Assembly: GCF_004210295.1 (NCBI RefSeq)
Contig: NZ_SDAK01000001.1
Span: 1,364,001-1,428,000, forward strand
Origin: Lactococcus sp. S-13
GTDB lineage: Bacteria; Bacillota; Bacilli; Lactobacillales; Streptococcaceae
Reading direction: 5' to 3'
DNA length: 64,000 bases
Part shown: positions 8,075 to 17,496 of the stretch, one piece after another
Numbering within the stretch: the first letter of the stretch is position 1
Layout: every line of letters starts with the position of its first letter
Position numbers and translations under genes: made by a program
Notes under the pieces: generated by a model
Database searches by the model: none
Told to the model about the DNA's origin: nothing
Seen by the model: only the letters and a program-made list of their open reading frames with translations

Positions 8075-8613
8075 ACTTCTCCTTTCGGATAATCAGTGCT
8101 GTTCCAGTGATTCAAGATAAATTCACGACGTTCTTGAATTTCAACTTTATAATCTTCTGGATGTTTGCGGTAGAAGCCTTGGTGGTAATGTTCTGCTGGC
8201 CAAAATTCCTTAGCAGCTTCGATATTCGTCACAATGGGACGATCAAAGCGTCCCGAAGCTTGCAGATTAGCTTTGGAGTGTTCAGCGATCTCTTTTTGCT
8301 CTGGAGTGGTATAAAAAATCACTGGGCGATAGTTGTCTCCACGGTCTTCAAATTGTCCAAAAGCGTCCGTTGGATCGGTTGTTTGCCAGTATAATTCAAC
8401 TAAGTCTTGGTATTTGACTTGTTCATTATCAAAAATAATTTCAATGGCCTCGGTATGACCTGTGAGATGCTCTTTGACTTGTTCATAGGTTGGGTGCGCA
8501 AAATCCCCACCCGTATAACCACTTGTCACGGTTAAAATACCAGCGCGTTCTTCAAAAGGTTGTACCATGCACCAAAAACATCCACCAGCAAATATTGCTT
8601 TTTCTACTGTCAT
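8071..8613 (-). CDS. msrA: Peptide methionine-(S)-S-oxide reductase MsrA
   Basis: A 180-residue enzyme repairing S-methionine sulfoxide in proteins. The catalytic GCFWC motif is at about residues 11-15, with conserved GYTGG and the [11 protein letters not shown] stretch. Only the A domain is present; no MsrB fusion is seen. The ribosome binding site is GAGGAGAAAAA. The mRNA has a leader of about 120 bases with a hairpin and a possible ten-codon upstream frame (MKKQCFSHFS) that starts at about 8691. Confidence 0.95.
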   Translation of the reverse strand: MTVEKAIFAGGCFWCMVQPFEERAGILTVTSGYTGGDFAHPTYEQVKEHLTGHTEAIEIIFDNEQVKYQDLVELYWQTTDPTDAFGQFEDRGDNYRPVIFYTTPEQKEIAEHSKANLQASGRFDRPIVTNIEAAKEFWPAEHYHQGFYRKHPEDYKVEIQERREFILNHWNSTDYPKGEV

Positions 8614-8751
8614 TTTTTCTCCTCTAAGCTCAAGATGTGAAGACCGCGGCGTAAACTATGAAAAATGAGAGAAGCACTGCTTCTTCATAAGCGATCCGAA
8701 TTCAATGATTAACTTTACTTTCTTGTGAAATATTATAGCACAGCCAGAATA

Positions 8752-8774
8752 AAAGTAGCCTTTTGAGCTACTTT
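8752..8774 (-). terminator. cls terminator
   Basis: AAAGTAGC/GCTACTTT stem followed in the minus direction by TTTTATT. It lies about 110 bases downstream of cls, beyond two copies of the dispersed repeat. Confidence 0.75.
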
Positions 8775-8820
8775 AAATCTTTAAATCCCCTTTTTCAATT
8801 TTTAAAATCCTGATTATTTT

Positions 8821-8867
8821 CGTCAGCATTTTCTCTGATGAATCTGATTTTCGTCAGTAATTTCTCT
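8821..8867 (+). repeat. Two dispersed-repeat copies downstream of cls
   Basis: CGTCAGCATTTTCTCT at 8821 and CGTCAGTAATTTCTCT at 8852, spaced 31 bases apart, between the cls stop and its terminator. Confidence 0.85.
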
Positions 8868-8884
8868 GAAAATATCAGTAACTT

Positions 8885-10423
8885 TTACATCAAAGGGGCA
8901 AATAAATGCAAAAGATCATCAATTAAGCTACCAATGAAATTGCGTTTGAGTTCGCTTAGTTCAACTTTACGACAAGTTTTCAAAGTGTCCTCTGTATCTG
9001 CTTTTAAAGCTTTAATCATTGGCACTTGATAAAGAAGGGTTGCACATTCAAAATGCAAATATAGACTGCGGTAATCCATATTTATCGTACCTACTACGGC
9101 GATTTTATCATCTGCAATGAAACTCTTGGCGTGAATAAAGCCTGGACTGTATTCATAAATTTCTACGCCCTCTTTAATCAAATCGCGGTAAAAGGAACGA
9201 GTTGCTCGATAGATTAAAGGTTTATCAGGTATTCCCGGTGTTACGATTTTTACCGCAACACCCCTTTTACTAGCGAGTTGCAAGGCATGAATCATCTTAT
9301 CTGTGATAATCAAATAAGGAGTAAAAATCGTGACATAATCAATGGCTTGATTGAGAATATCAATGTAAGTATCTTCAGCAACCAAATCATGAGTCAGCGG
9401 ATTTTCTCCGTAGGGCATCACAAATCCTGCCTCTTCCTCAATCTCACCCGCAAACGCATAGGCGGAAAAATCAAGTAAAAGTTCATCAGGACGACAAAAA
9501 GCATTCCAAATTTCTAAGAACATGAGCGTGAAACTTGTGATTGCTGGGCCTTTGAGCAATATCCCTGTGTCTTTCCAAACCCCAAAACGCTCTTCCTCAT
9601 TGATGTATTCGTCAGCAATATTGATACCCCCATTGAAGGCAACCTTGCCATCAATCACCAGAATTTTTCGATGGTCGCGATTATTCATTTTGACGGCCAA
9701 AGTTGGGATAAACGGATTGAAAGCAACAACTTTGATACCCGCTGCTCGCAGTTGTGGAATATTTTCTAACCGAAAAACAGTTAGGGAGCCAAAATCATCA
9801 TAAATCAAACGCACATCAACTCCAGCTTGTGCTTTTTCTTTCAGTAATCCCAACATTTCCTGCCACATTCGACTTTTTTCATTGATGATGAAATATTCTA
9901 GGAAGATATAGCGCTCGGCTTTTTTGATTTCGGCAAGCATGGCGGCATACATTTTTTCCCCAAAGTCAAAGTATTCCACGGTGGTGTTTTTGTAGATTGG
10001 ATAATCACTCGTTTGCAAAATATTTTTGACTGTTCCTGCCAAACGGGGATTTTCTGCACTTAATTCTGTCAAATCTTCTTGATTTTGTTTGAGATGGGGC
10101 GCGATTTCTTGGTGCGCTCGCCTGACTTTCGCCTCCATTTTGCGTACAGGATTTTGCGTCCCAATCGTCAAATACAAAAGCCCGCCAAAGCCCGGAATCA
10201 ATAAAATAATAACAATCCAAACGATTTTGATTGAGGACACTTGATCTCGTCGAATCAGATAGAGCACCACCAAAAGGCTAACGACAAAACTAATCAGCCC
10301 AAAAGCTCTCGTGTAGTAAGCAAAACTGCGTACAAGTCCCAAAACGATTATCAGCTCAATCGCAATAAAAAGTCCTGTGATGGTAATGCGATTAACTGTT
10401 TTCTTGATTATTGAATGCATCAT
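8885..10423 (-). CDS. cls: Cardiolipin synthase
   Basis: A 512-residue phospholipase-D-superfamily enzyme. Two N-terminal transmembrane helices (about 14-36 and 40-60, plus one near 68-86) precede two catalytic HKD motifs (HRKILVIDG near residue 255, and HAKSFIADD near 435). It condenses two phosphatidylglycerols to cardiolipin at the membrane. Length and layout match Firmicute ClsA-type enzymes. An extended -10 (TGC-TACAAT) lies just upstream. Two tandem ATGs follow AGAGGGAA, so the start could be one codon later. Confidence 0.95.
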   Translation of the reverse strand: MMHSIIKKTVNRITITGLFIAIELIIVLGLVRSFAYYTRAFGLISFVVSLLVVLYLIRRDQVSSIKIVWIVIILLIPGFGGLLYLTIGTQNPVRKMEAKVRRAHQEIAPHLKQNQEDLTELSAENPRLAGTVKNILQTSDYPIYKNTTVEYFDFGEKMYAAMLAEIKKAERYIFLEYFIINEKSRMWQEMLGLLKEKAQAGVDVRLIYDDFGSLTVFRLENIPQLRAAGIKVVAFNPFIPTLAVKMNNRDHRKILVIDGKVAFNGGINIADEYINEEERFGVWKDTGILLKGPAITSFTLMFLEIWNAFCRPDELLLDFSAYAFAGEIEEEAGFVMPYGENPLTHDLVAEDTYIDILNQAIDYVTIFTPYLIITDKMIHALQLASKRGVAVKIVTPGIPDKPLIYRATRSFYRDLIKEGVEIYEYSPGFIHAKSFIADDKIAVVGTINMDYRSLYLHFECATLLYQVPMIKALKADTEDTLKTCRKVELSELKRNFIGSLIDDLLHLFAPLM

Positions 10424-10455
10424 TTCCCTCTTTCATTTTATTCTCATTGTAGCAT

Positions 10456-10484
10456 AAAAAAGCAGCCCTGTGGGCCACTTTTTT
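10456..10484 (-). terminator. cvfB terminator
   Basis: AAAAAAG..GCCC tgt GGGC..CTTTTTT hairpin at the end of cvfB, upstream of the cls promoter. Confidence 0.8.
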
Positions 10485-10487
10485 GAC

Positions 10488-11348
10488 TTAATTTTCAGGA
10501 AGTAATTCGCATCCTTCGGGACTTTGTTTAATTTTTTTAGCTTTCATTAAGCCGCCAAGTGCTTTTTTAAATTGACCTTTTGAGATACCAAAAGTGGCTT
10601 TGATCTCTTCTGGAGCTGATTTGTCATTGAGTGGCATTTTGCCACCCATTGATTGGAGATAAGCCAAAATCATTTGGCTATCCGCATCCAACATTTCAAA
10701 AGCCCGTGGTTTTGCGGAAAGATTGAGGCTACGGTCTTCTTTTCTAAAACCAATCACGCGCACTTGCAATTCTTGTCCTACTCGTGGCAAGCTAAAGCGC
10801 TCGCTCGGGTGAATGAAGCCCAGCATATTGTTGTCTGGAAGGTAGACAAAAGTCCCTGTTTCCTTATTTCGATAAACAATTGCTCGCAAATCTTGATTTT
10901 GCATATTGTCATAGGCAGGGCCCGCCAGATGCCAGAAATCCTCATGCCAAGCTAAATGACCCCAGATGCGTTCTTTTTTGTCAACGATAAGTTTGACATA
11001 AAGCTGATCTCCAATTTTTGGCCAAGCTTCTTTCTCAAGTGGCAAATCATCAAGAGAAACCACGACGTCTTTACCTGGCAAGCCTGTGTCCACAAAAGCT
11101 CCCAAGTCTTTACGTACAGCAGTGACCACACCCCAGCCAAATGTTTCATTCGTTGCCTTTTGTTCAACAGTAGTTAAGCGACTGTGATCATCCTTATCCA
11201 CATAGACAAAACCAGTCACCACGTCACCAATGGCGTGTTCCCCTTCTGCCTTGTCCAAACGCAACAAATCTTCTCCTTTTTGCAGAAAATAAAAGCGTTC
11301 GCTTTCTTCGACAATCATTGCCGAAATTGTTTGTCCAATAATACCCAT
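10488..11348 (-). CDS. cvfB: CvfB-like S1 RNA-binding protein
   Basis: A 286-residue protein of the CvfB/YitL family: tandem S1-like OB domains (for example FGWGVVTAVRKDLGAFVDTG and the RNMLGFIHPSE-type strand) and a C-terminal winged helix (ISKGQFKKALGGLMKAKKI). CvfB affects virulence-factor RNA levels in Staphylococcus and binds RNA; the role here is unknown. It has an AGAGGT ribosome binding site and an independent terminator. Confidence 0.87.
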   Translation of the reverse strand: MGIIGQTISAMIVEESERFYFLQKGEDLLRLDKAEGEHAIGDVVTGFVYVDKDDHSRLTTVEQKATNETFGWGVVTAVRKDLGAFVDTGLPGKDVVVSLDDLPLEKEAWPKIGDQLYVKLIVDKKERIWGHLAWHEDFWHLAGPAYDNMQNQDLRAIVYRNKETGTFVYLPDNNMLGFIHPSERFSLPRVGQELQVRVIGFRKEDRSLNLSAKPRAFEMLDADSQMILAYLQSMGGKMPLNDKSAPEEIKATFGISKGQFKKALGGLMKAKKIKQSPEGCELLPEN

Positions 11349-11392
11349 TTGTACCTCTTTATAAAATATAATGTGGAGATTGCTCTCCTTTT

Positions 11393-11851
11393 TTAGTTGA
11401 TTTTTGTTTCATAAATTCGAGATTTTTCACCCCACGGATGATAACCATCTGCTAGATAGTGAAAATCAAATTTTTCGTAAAAATCTACATAATCTGTTGC
11501 CAGATAAAGTTTTTCAAAGTCAAAAGTCTTACACTCTTGCTTTATAGTTGAAATAAGGGCTAAAGCAAATCCTTGATTTCGAAAAGGAACTTCAACATAC
11601 AGCGCACAAAGCCAAGGAGTAAGATCCATTCGACTGATAAAATCATTGCTAATCAGACCTGCACCAGCCACAATTTTTTCATCTTCTAGGATCAGATACC
11701 ACTGCGGAATCTTGTTTTCAACAGCTAAACTATGCGTCAGACAATCTTCATAGACGGGATTGCTCTGGTCATTTCCCCATTTTTCTTGAAAAAATTGAAT
11801 CGCCTGATTCAGATAATGAGGATGTTCTCTGAGTCTGATTACTTTTACCAA
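11393..11851 (-). CDS. GNAT family N-acetyltransferase
   Basis: A 152-residue acetyltransferase. The acetyl-CoA-binding motif A is visible as LYVEVPFRNQGFALALI near residues 86-102, with strand YLATDYVDFYEKFDF behind it. The substrate is unknown. The start taken is TTG (MVKVIRLREHP) because GAGG lies five bases upstream. A six-residue longer TTG start has no ribosome binding site. Confidence 0.8.
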   Translation of the reverse strand: MVKVIRLREHPHYLNQAIQFFQEKWGNDQSNPVYEDCLTHSLAVENKIPQWYLILEDEKIVAGAGLISNDFISRMDLTPWLCALYVEVPFRNQGFALALISTIKQECKTFDFEKLYLATDYVDFYEKFDFHYLADGYHPWGEKSRIYETKIN

Positions 11852-11878
11852 ATTTTCCTCACTTCTCAAACTTTGAGC

Positions 11879-11901
11879 TAAAAACGGCTCAATGGAGCCG
11901 T
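11879..11901 (-). terminator. Terminator after frr
   Basis: ACGGCTC/GAGCCGT stem with T-run in the minus direction. It closes the pyrH-frr unit, downstream of the tandem repeat array. Confidence 0.8.
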
Positions 11902-11924
11902 CAGTTTAGTGCTTAAAACAATTA

Positions 11925-12064
11925 CGTCAGCAATTTTTCTAGTACTGACGCCAAAATTTAAGTTGCGTCAGTAATTTCTCTAGCGCTGATGCCAAAATTT
12001 AAGTTGCGTCAGTAATTTCTCTCGCGCTGACGCCAAGATTTCAGTTACGTCAGTAATTTCTCTG
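11925..12064 (+). repeat. 41-bp tandem repeat array containing the dispersed word
   Basis: CGTCAG starts at 11925, 11966, 12007 and 12048, a period of exactly 41. Each unit is the 16-base word (CGTCAGTAATTTCTCT, or CGTCAGCAATTTTTCT in the first) followed by a similar spacer containing GCTGACGCCAAAATTTAAGT. The last unit is partial. It lies between frr and its terminator. Confidence 0.92.
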
Positions 12065-12084
12065 TTCTTTAGCGCGTTGAAAAA

Positions 12085-12639
12085 TTAAATATCCAACAAT
12101 TCTTTTTCTTTTGCAGCGGCCAATTTTTCTGCTTCTTTGACTGCGTCATCTGTCGCTTTTTGAATGTCTTTTTCCAAATTTTTCAAATCATCTTCCGTGA
12201 TTTCTTTGGCTTTTTCAGATTTTTTAGCTGTTTCCATGGCATCACGACGAATGTTACGAATCGCAATTTTAGCAGATTCAATCACTTTGCCCATTTCTTT
12301 GACCAGCTCGCGCCGGCGTTCTTCAGTCAACATTGGAATGACCAAACGAATGACCGAACCGTCATTTGCTGGTGTGATGCCTAAATCTGATTCGTACAAG
12401 GCTTTTTCAATGTCTTTCAAGATTGATTTGTCAAATGGTGTCACCATCAAAACGCGTGCTTCTGGAATGGTGATTGAAGCCAATTGATTCAGTGGTGTTG
12501 GCGCGCCATAGTAAACGACTTGAATACGGTCAAGCAGACTTGCATTGGCACGTCCAGCACGAATGTGGCCTAAATCACGTTGCAAGCTTGCGAGAGAGTT
12601 TTTCATACGTTCTTGAGCTGTTGTTACTACTTCGTTCAT
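12085..12639 (-). CDS. frr: Ribosome recycling factor
   Basis: A 184-residue RRF with the family's helical-bundle sequence ([19 protein letters not shown], and a C-terminal charged coiled coil). With EF-G it splits post-termination ribosomes. The ribosome binding site is AAGGAAT. It normally follows pyrH directly; here a DUF817 gene lies between. The DUF817 stop and this start are five bases apart, so the three genes form one operon. Confidence 0.97.
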   Translation of the reverse strand: MNEVVTTAQERMKNSLASLQRDLGHIRAGRANASLLDRIQVVYYGAPTPLNQLASITIPEARVLMVTPFDKSILKDIEKALYESDLGITPANDGSVIRLVIPMLTEERRRELVKEMGKVIESAKIAIRNIRRDAMETAKKSEKAKEITEDDLKNLEKDIQKATDDAVKEAEKLAAAKEKELLDI

Positions 12640-12643
12640 TTTT

Positions 12644-13465
12644 TTATTCCTTAATAATATTTTTTATCTTTAATTTTTTAGCAAAGAGAGGCAAATTAGC
12701 AAGCCTTTGTAATTCTACAACAATAATAATGGTGATGATAATCAAAAGTGTCCATGAGGAGATTTTCCCCACATCTACCAAGCGCCAGGTCGTCAGCTGA
12801 TAGCTGTACCGCCACGCATTGAAAAAAGAGCCGATATTTTCTGCAAAATAAATGAAAAGTCCAATCAAGAAAAAGCCGATTACTGCCAACCATTCATGAA
12901 CAACTCCACCTACTTTAAAAGTAAATTTCGTTTTCCAAAATAAGATTAAAATCACAATATAGAGAAAATCTCGATAATCAAAGCCATGCGTATCGGTGAA
13001 GAAATTCAGATAAATCGCCCCCGACAACCCTAACAAATAGTACCATCTGGGCCAGTGTTTGACTTCAATATCCATTTCTTTAATGATGCGCACGATATAA
13101 GAGCCAATCGCCGAATACATGAAGGCCGAATACAGGGGAACGTTGAAAATCTCGAACAAGGCTGGCTCAGGATAAGTCCACGAGCCAAATTTCACCTTAT
13201 AAATTTCCAGCACCATTCCCATGATATGGAAAATCATAATCGCAATCAAATCAAACGCACGCTCAAATTTTGTCCAGAGCAAAATCACTTGGATTAAGAG
13301 CACATAAATCAAAAGCCAATCATAACGCTCTAGCCACGGCAAGGTCAGATATTTTGAAAGGCCAAGCCCTAGCAAAATCAAGGCGCCGAACAAAACGGCC
13401 TTAAGTTGTTTGACAAAGAAATCCCAGAGTTGCTGGAAAATAAAGCTCCATTTTGCCTTCGCCAT
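12644..13465 (-). CDS. DUF817 family membrane protein
   Basis: A 273-residue integral membrane protein with about eight helices matching DUF817 (YoaT-like): conserved [32 protein letters not shown] and the HGFDYRDF loop. Function unknown. It lies five bases from both pyrH and frr, inside an otherwise universal gene pair. This suggests an insertion that has been absorbed into the operon. Confidence 0.87.
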   Translation of the reverse strand: MAKAKWSFIFQQLWDFFVKQLKAVLFGALILLGLGLSKYLTLPWLERYDWLLIYVLLIQVILLWTKFERAFDLIAIMIFHIMGMVLEIYKVKFGSWTYPEPALFEIFNVPLYSAFMYSAIGSYIVRIIKEMDIEVKHWPRWYYLLGLSGAIYLNFFTDTHGFDYRDFLYIVILILFWKTKFTFKVGGVVHEWLAVIGFFLIGLFIYFAENIGSFFNAWRYSYQLTTWRLVDVGKISSWTLLIIITIIIVVELQRLANLPLFAKKLKIKNIIKE

Positions 13466-13470
13466 TGTTT

Positions 13471-14187
13471 TTACTCAACTGTTGTTCCGATTTCTTCACC
13501 ACAAATTACGCGTGTGATGTTTCCAGATTCATTCATATTGAAGACAACAAGTGGGATATGATTGTCCATTGACATCGTTGAAGCTGTACTATCCATGACT
13601 TGCAAGCCTTTAGTAATCACTTCCATGTGTGTCAGGTGTTCAAATTTAATCGCATCCTCAACGAGTTTAGGATCAGCATTATAAACACCATCCACCCCAT
13701 TTTTGGCCATTAAAATCACGTCAGCATTGATTTCGGCAGCGCGCAAAGCAGATGTTGTATCGGTTGAGAAATAAGGTGAACCTGTTCCACCAGCAAAAAT
13801 AACCACACGACCTTTTTCTAAATGACGTTCAGCACGGCGACGAATATAAGGTTCAGCGACAGCTTTCATCTCAATGGCTGTCATCACTCGTGTATCTACG
13901 CCAAGATTTTCCAAAGCACTTTGGATAAACAAACCATTTTGAATGGTTGCAAGCATTCCCATGTAGTCTGCTTGAGCGCGTTCCATGCCCGCTTTTTCAC
14001 CGGTCACACCACGCCAAACATTACCTCCACCACACACAATGGCCAATTCTGCGCCTAAATCATGCACTTCTTTAAGCTCTTGAGCAACAGCTTTCGCTGT
14101 TTCAGGATCGAATCCAAATCCTTTTTCACCAGAGAGAGCCTCTCCCGAAAGTTTCAAAAGGACGCGTTTGTATTTAATTTTAGTCAT
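13471..14187 (-). CDS. pyrH: UMP kinase
   Basis: A 238-residue bacterial hexameric UMP kinase (amino-acid-kinase fold). It shows KLSGEAL at the phosphate loop, [25 protein letters not shown] and the C-terminal GEEIGT. It phosphorylates UMP to UDP, is activated by GTP and inhibited by UTP in the family. It is first gene of pyrH-DUF817-frr. Confidence 0.97.
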   Translation of the reverse strand: MTKIKYKRVLLKLSGEALSGEKGFGFDPETAKAVAQELKEVHDLGAELAIVCGGGNVWRGVTGEKAGMERAQADYMGMLATIQNGLFIQSALENLGVDTRVMTAIEMKAVAEPYIRRRAERHLEKGRVVIFAGGTGSPYFSTDTTSALRAAEINADVILMAKNGVDGVYNADPKLVEDAIKFEHLTHMEVITKGLQVMDSTASTMSMDNHIPLVVFNMNESGNITRVICGEEIGTTVE

Positions 14188-14236
14188 ATTACACCTATTC
14201 TATGATATTTCTTCTATTTTACCACAAAATGCTTCC

Positions 14237-14264
14237 AAAAAAAAGGCTAATTAACAAGCCTTTT
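14237..14264 (-). terminator. Terminator after the DUF2442-like gene
   Basis: AAAAGGCT/AGCCTTTT-type stem with an A/T loop and eight Ts in the minus direction. Confidence 0.8.
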
Positions 14265-14295
14265 AAAAAATGTCCGGGGACTTCCTCCTTTTCAA

Positions 14296-14730
14296 TCACT
14301 GCATGAAAAGTGCGACAAATAAGAGAATCACAAGAAAAATCCCAATAATCCAAAGAATCAAACTCACACTCTTCACTCCGCGCCAAAAAGGATGTTTGAT
14401 CTTTTGAAGTTCTTCTTTTTGGAGCTGGTTCATTTCATTGACGTGTTTAGTGCTGTATTTCCAGAGGGCTTCTGCTGGGATGACTTCCCGATTAAGCAAG
14501 ACATCGCCATTCGGTTCAATGGTAATCTCATTTCCTATCCATGTCACCATTCCTCCTAAAAAGAGATTCGCACCATACGTTTTTTTCAGATTGGTCACGT
14601 CAACAGGGTTCATCAACAGCCCAATTTGGTCACGGACGGGATAATAGCGGATGTCTCCGTTATCGAACTCCAAGCGCAAACGCACACCCGGCAGCATTTC
14701 AGCTTTCGTTACTTTCGCAAATTTCTCCAT
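14296..14730 (-). CDS. DUF2442-like protein with C-terminal membrane anchor
   Basis: A 144-residue protein. Residues 1-75 resemble DUF2442 (LRLEFDNGDIRYYPVRDQIG, and ITIEPNGDVLL), a small beta-rich domain of unknown role. The C-terminus is a single transmembrane helix (about 120-142). The start MEKFAKVTK follows AAAGGAGGA. A 25-residue upstream extension is not supported by a ribosome binding site. The anchored form is uncommon for this domain as far as I know. Confidence 0.72.
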   Translation of the reverse strand: MEKFAKVTKAEMLPGVRLRLEFDNGDIRYYPVRDQIGLLMNPVDVTNLKKTYGANLFLGGMVTWIGNEITIEPNGDVLLNREVIPAEALWKYSTKHVNEMNQLQKEELQKIKHPFWRGVKSVSLILWIIGIFLVILLFVALFMQ

Positions 14731-14806
14731 AATTCCTCCTTTTCTACCCACATTATAGCGCTTTCTTTGTTGGAATACAAGACTTTTTTTGCTTGCAGAG
14801 AACAAA

Positions 14807-14848
14807 AAAATTCCGTCAGTAAATCGGAAATACTGACGGATTTTTTAA
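14807..14848 (-). terminator. ackA1 terminator built from the CGTCAGTA word
   Basis: AAAAAATTCCGTCAGTA and TACTGACGGATTTTTT around a nine-base loop, followed by T-runs. Confidence 0.88.
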
Positions 14849-14856
14849 TACTAATT

Positions 14857-16077
14857 TTACTGACCAACTGATGAGGAATTGACCGAAACTGTCTTTGCAG
14901 CTTCAACATCACGCGCAATGACCAATTCTTCGTTAGTTGGGATGACTAATACTTTTACTTTAGATTCCGCTGTTGAGATTTCACCAAAAGCGCCCCGAAC
15001 ATTCTTGTCCTCCGCAATTTCCATACCGAACCAAGACAAGCCATTGATGACATCACGACGAATATCTGTATCATTTTCGCCCACACCTGCTGTGAAAATC
15101 ACCGCATCAGCTCCATTGAGTACACCAAAATATTGCGCAATAAATTTCTTAAGTCGATCAACATACATTTCATATGCCAACTCCGCTTTTGGATTTCCCT
15201 CAGCTCTAGCGGCTTGTAAATCACGCATATCACTTGAAAGTTCAGAAACGCCCAAAACTCCTGATGCTTTATTCAAAATATCAATGACATCTTGAGCGCT
15301 GCGCAGGCTTGGGTCACTTTCTAGCATATAAGGAATCACTGACGCATCCATTTCACCAGAGCGTGTCCCCATCATTACACCAGCAAGTGGTGTGAAGCCC
15401 ATTGACGTATCAACAGATTTTCCAGCATCAACGGCTGTGATGGAAGCACCGTTTCCGATGTGTGCCGTGATAATTTTGAGCTCTTCCAAAGGACGACCCA
15501 AAACCTTAGCAGCTTCCTGAGCGACATACATATGTGAAGTGCCATGCGCCCCATATTTACGAATGGAATAATCTTGATAATATTTCGTTGGAATCGGATA
15601 ACGATAAGCTTTCTCAGGCAAAGTCGCATGAAAAGCAGTATCAAATACAGCAACCGCCAAAGCGTGAGGAAGCAAGCGTTGGAAAGCCTCAATCCCTAAA
15701 ACATTTGCTGGATTGTGTAGAGGGGCCAAGGTAGACAAGTTTTTGATTTGCTCCAAGACCTCTGACGTGATTACCGTCGAAGATTTGAAAAATTCTCCCC
15801 CAGCAACCACACGATGACCGATACCCGTAATTTCACGAAATTCACGAATCAATTTAAAGTGAATCAATTCATCCATCAAGAGTAAGACAGCTTGACGATG
15901 ATCAATAATATCTTGTTTTCTAACGTGTTCTTCGCCAGAAAATTTTGTCGTAGAAACCGAATCAGGTAAACCGATGCGTTCAAAAATTCCCTTAGCAATA
16001 ACCTTTTCTTCTGGCATTTCGTAAAGTTGCCACTTTAAAGATGATGAGCCTGCATTGACAGCGAGTGTTTTTTCCAT
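14857..16077 (-). CDS. ackA1: Acetate kinase (paralogue 1)
   Basis: A 406-residue acetate kinase interconverting acetyl phosphate and acetate with ATP gain, the last step of mixed-acid and pyruvate metabolism. It has the N-terminal [11 protein letters not shown], the signature [10 protein letters not shown], the catalytic MGTRSGEMD and the nucleotide loop FTAGVGEND. It is about 70% identical by eye to the second copy at 18514-19701, but carries an extra Ser/Val tail. In L. lactis the two copies sit side by side; here 2.4 kb of accessory genes lie between. Confidence 0.95.
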   Translation of the reverse strand: MEKTLAVNAGSSSLKWQLYEMPEEKVIAKGIFERIGLPDSVSTTKFSGEEHVRKQDIIDHRQAVLLLMDELIHFKLIREFREITGIGHRVVAGGEFFKSSTVITSEVLEQIKNLSTLAPLHNPANVLGIEAFQRLLPHALAVAVFDTAFHATLPEKAYRYPIPTKYYQDYSIRKYGAHGTSHMYVAQEAAKVLGRPLEELKIITAHIGNGASITAVDAGKSVDTSMGFTPLAGVMMGTRSGEMDASVIPYMLESDPSLRSAQDVIDILNKASGVLGVSELSSDMRDLQAARAEGNPKAELAYEMYVDRLKKFIAQYFGVLNGADAVIFTAGVGENDTDIRRDVINGLSWFGMEIAEDKNVRGAFGEISTAESKVKVLVIPTNEELVIARDVEAAKTVSVNSSSVGQ

Positions 16078-16112
16078 ACTTACTCCTTCAAGATATGAGG
16101 ATGGCTCGTCAG

Positions 16113-16183
16113 GAATTTCAAACGTAGAAAAAGGCAGATTGATAGCAGCGCTACTCTTCTGTCTTTCATTTTCTTTGAAATTT
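16113..16183 (-). repeat. Nested hairpin in the ackA1 leader
   Basis: Three concentric helices: AATTTCAAA/TTTGAAATT (16114-16122 with 16174-16182), AAAGGCAGA/TCTGTCTTT (16130-16138 with 16158-16166, one G-U), and TAGC-AGC-GCTA (16143-16153). It lies in the 5' UTR, 30 bases before ackA1, with no T-run behind it. Confidence 0.65.
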
Positions 16184-16301
16184 CTAGCGCACCAAACTCT
16201 AGTGATACAAAATGTATGCGTTTTATATTGTTAGTATATCATATTTTAATCTTTTTTTCATTTTAGACCTACTATTCGTTTGAGTCCCATCTTAGCAAAC
16301 A

Positions 16302-16330
16302 AAAAATCTGTCAGAAACTGTGACAGATTT
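16302..16330 (-). terminator. Terminator of the Rgg-linked operon
   Basis: AAATCTGTCA/TGACAGATTT stem, with seven-base loop and T-run in the minus direction, directly after the lipoprotein gene. Confidence 0.85.
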
Positions 16331-16338
16331 TACTATTT

Positions 16339-16776
16339 TTATCGCTTATAGCTTTTGAATGCTTGACGAATTTCTCCGACCGTTGCTCCTCGTGAATCAT
16401 TGGCTTTAACGGGCTTGCCGTCCTTATCCGTGCTTACGGTTGCATCATCTGGTGTTCCCTTTTTTACAATAATCCAACCGCCAGCTTTGCCATTATTACT
16501 CAACTTGATAAGCCTTGTAGTCTCATCAATGTGAAGGGCTTTTAAAGCTGGATAAGAGAGCGCTTTATCAAAATCTGCAAGCGTGGGATAAGCGCGCAAC
16601 GCATTGTTTATCGTCTGGTTTTTCACTTGGCTGTAAGTTGATTTCTTAACAACACTTTTTGAGGATAAAATCGGCCTTTTTGCCGAGGACGTTGTTTGTC
16701 CACCACAAGCTGAGAGACCACAAAAACTTAGTATCATTAACACAGAAAATAAAATAATTTTTCTTTTTTTCATCAT
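16339..16776 (-). CDS. Small lipoprotein of the Rgg-linked block
   Basis: A 145-residue predicted lipoprotein: signal peptide with lipobox LSAC (Cys about residue 24), a Ser/Lys-rich linker, then a compact domain ending in RGATVGEIRQAFKSYKR. I do not recognise the domain. Start and upstream stop overlap as TAATG, so it is translationally coupled to the secreted protein before it, which implies they work together at the cell surface. AGGA lies five bases before the ATG. Confidence 0.75.
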   Translation of the reverse strand: MMKKRKIILFSVLMILSFCGLSACGGQTTSSAKRPILSSKSVVKKSTYSQVKNQTINNALRAYPTLADFDKALSYPALKALHIDETTRLIKLSNNGKAGGWIIVKKGTPDDATVSTDKDGKPVKANDSRGATVGEIRQAFKSYKR

Positions 16777-17426
16777 TATTGTCCTGTTACAACATAAAAC
16801 GCTCCTGATGAACCTGCATTTTGGATTCCGTAAATCATATAGATGCTGTAAGGATTATACACACTGACGAATGATGCATCTGCTCCAAGATATTTAAGGA
16901 CTGTTCCACCAGCATCCATGACTTGCCCGGAGGCGTTAACATTCTCCCATAACATATTATGACTTCCGCTTGTGTTATAGAATTTATATCCAGAGTAATT
17001 CCATCCCGAGCCAGAAAAAGCATTAGAATAATAAGTATCCCCTGGACTAAGTGCCTTTGCTGTCACGGGATAACTTGCACTAAGCGCAACAATCCCAATC
17101 GATCTGAGACTGACCTTTTGTAAACTAGCTTCATAATTTGCAACAATTGTTGCTTTAGCTTGAGCTACCGTCACAGCTGTTGAGTCAAGAACGCCGCTTG
17201 CGCTATAAATATAACCTCCCGCTGATTGTGGAGTGACCTTATCCGAATCCTTTAAATTGGCAAATTCACGATTAACTTGATTTGTAATTTGGTCAGTTGA
17301 AGTATCTGTAAGAAGGTTTTGAGATGTAGCCGTTGAAGCAGAGACATGAGCCACTTCTCCCACTCCAACAACTTCCCCAAACGAAAGTACAGCAAGTATT
17401 GCTACTGAATTTTTGCTGATTGTCAT
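16776..17426 (-). CDS. Secreted protein downstream of the Rgg-type regulator
   Basis: A 216-residue exported protein of unknown function. It has an N-terminal signal-like helix with cleavage probably near VSASTA (about residue 30), a low-complexity polar segment, and a C-terminal aromatic/Gly/Ser-rich domain (about 125-216; YYSNAFSGSGWNYSGYKFY, IYMIYGIQNAG). Small, signal-bearing and next to a regulator of the Rgg family, it could be a secreted effector or an adhesin-like factor. No bacteriocin family was recognised. The ribosome binding site is AAAGGAGAT, and a fair promoter (TTGTTT-17-TAAAAT) lies between it and the regulator. Confidence 0.75.
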   Translation of the reverse strand: MTISKNSVAILAVLSFGEVVGVGEVAHVSASTATSQNLLTDTSTDQITNQVNREFANLKDSDKVTPQSAGGYIYSASGVLDSTAVTVAQAKATIVANYEASLQKVSLRSIGIVALSASYPVTAKALSPGDTYYSNAFSGSGWNYSGYKFYNTSGSHNMLWENVNASGQVMDAGGTVLKYLGADASFVSVYNPYSIYMIYGIQNAGSSGAFYVVTGQ

Positions 17427-17496
17427 AATTATTAATCTCCTTTGATATTTGTTAACCTCATTTTATTCTTCCATAACAAAGAAAACAAGAGCAAAG

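Noticed and set aside
8614-8735. T-box riboswitch before msrA
   Set aside because: ACCGCGG was noticed, but the T-box sequence and specifier stem are absent, and the gene is not amino-acid related.
11925-12064. CRISPR-like array
   Set aside because: Period ~41 with a 16-base core looks superficially similar, but the spacers are near-identical to each other and there are no cas genes. It is an ordinary tandem repeat.
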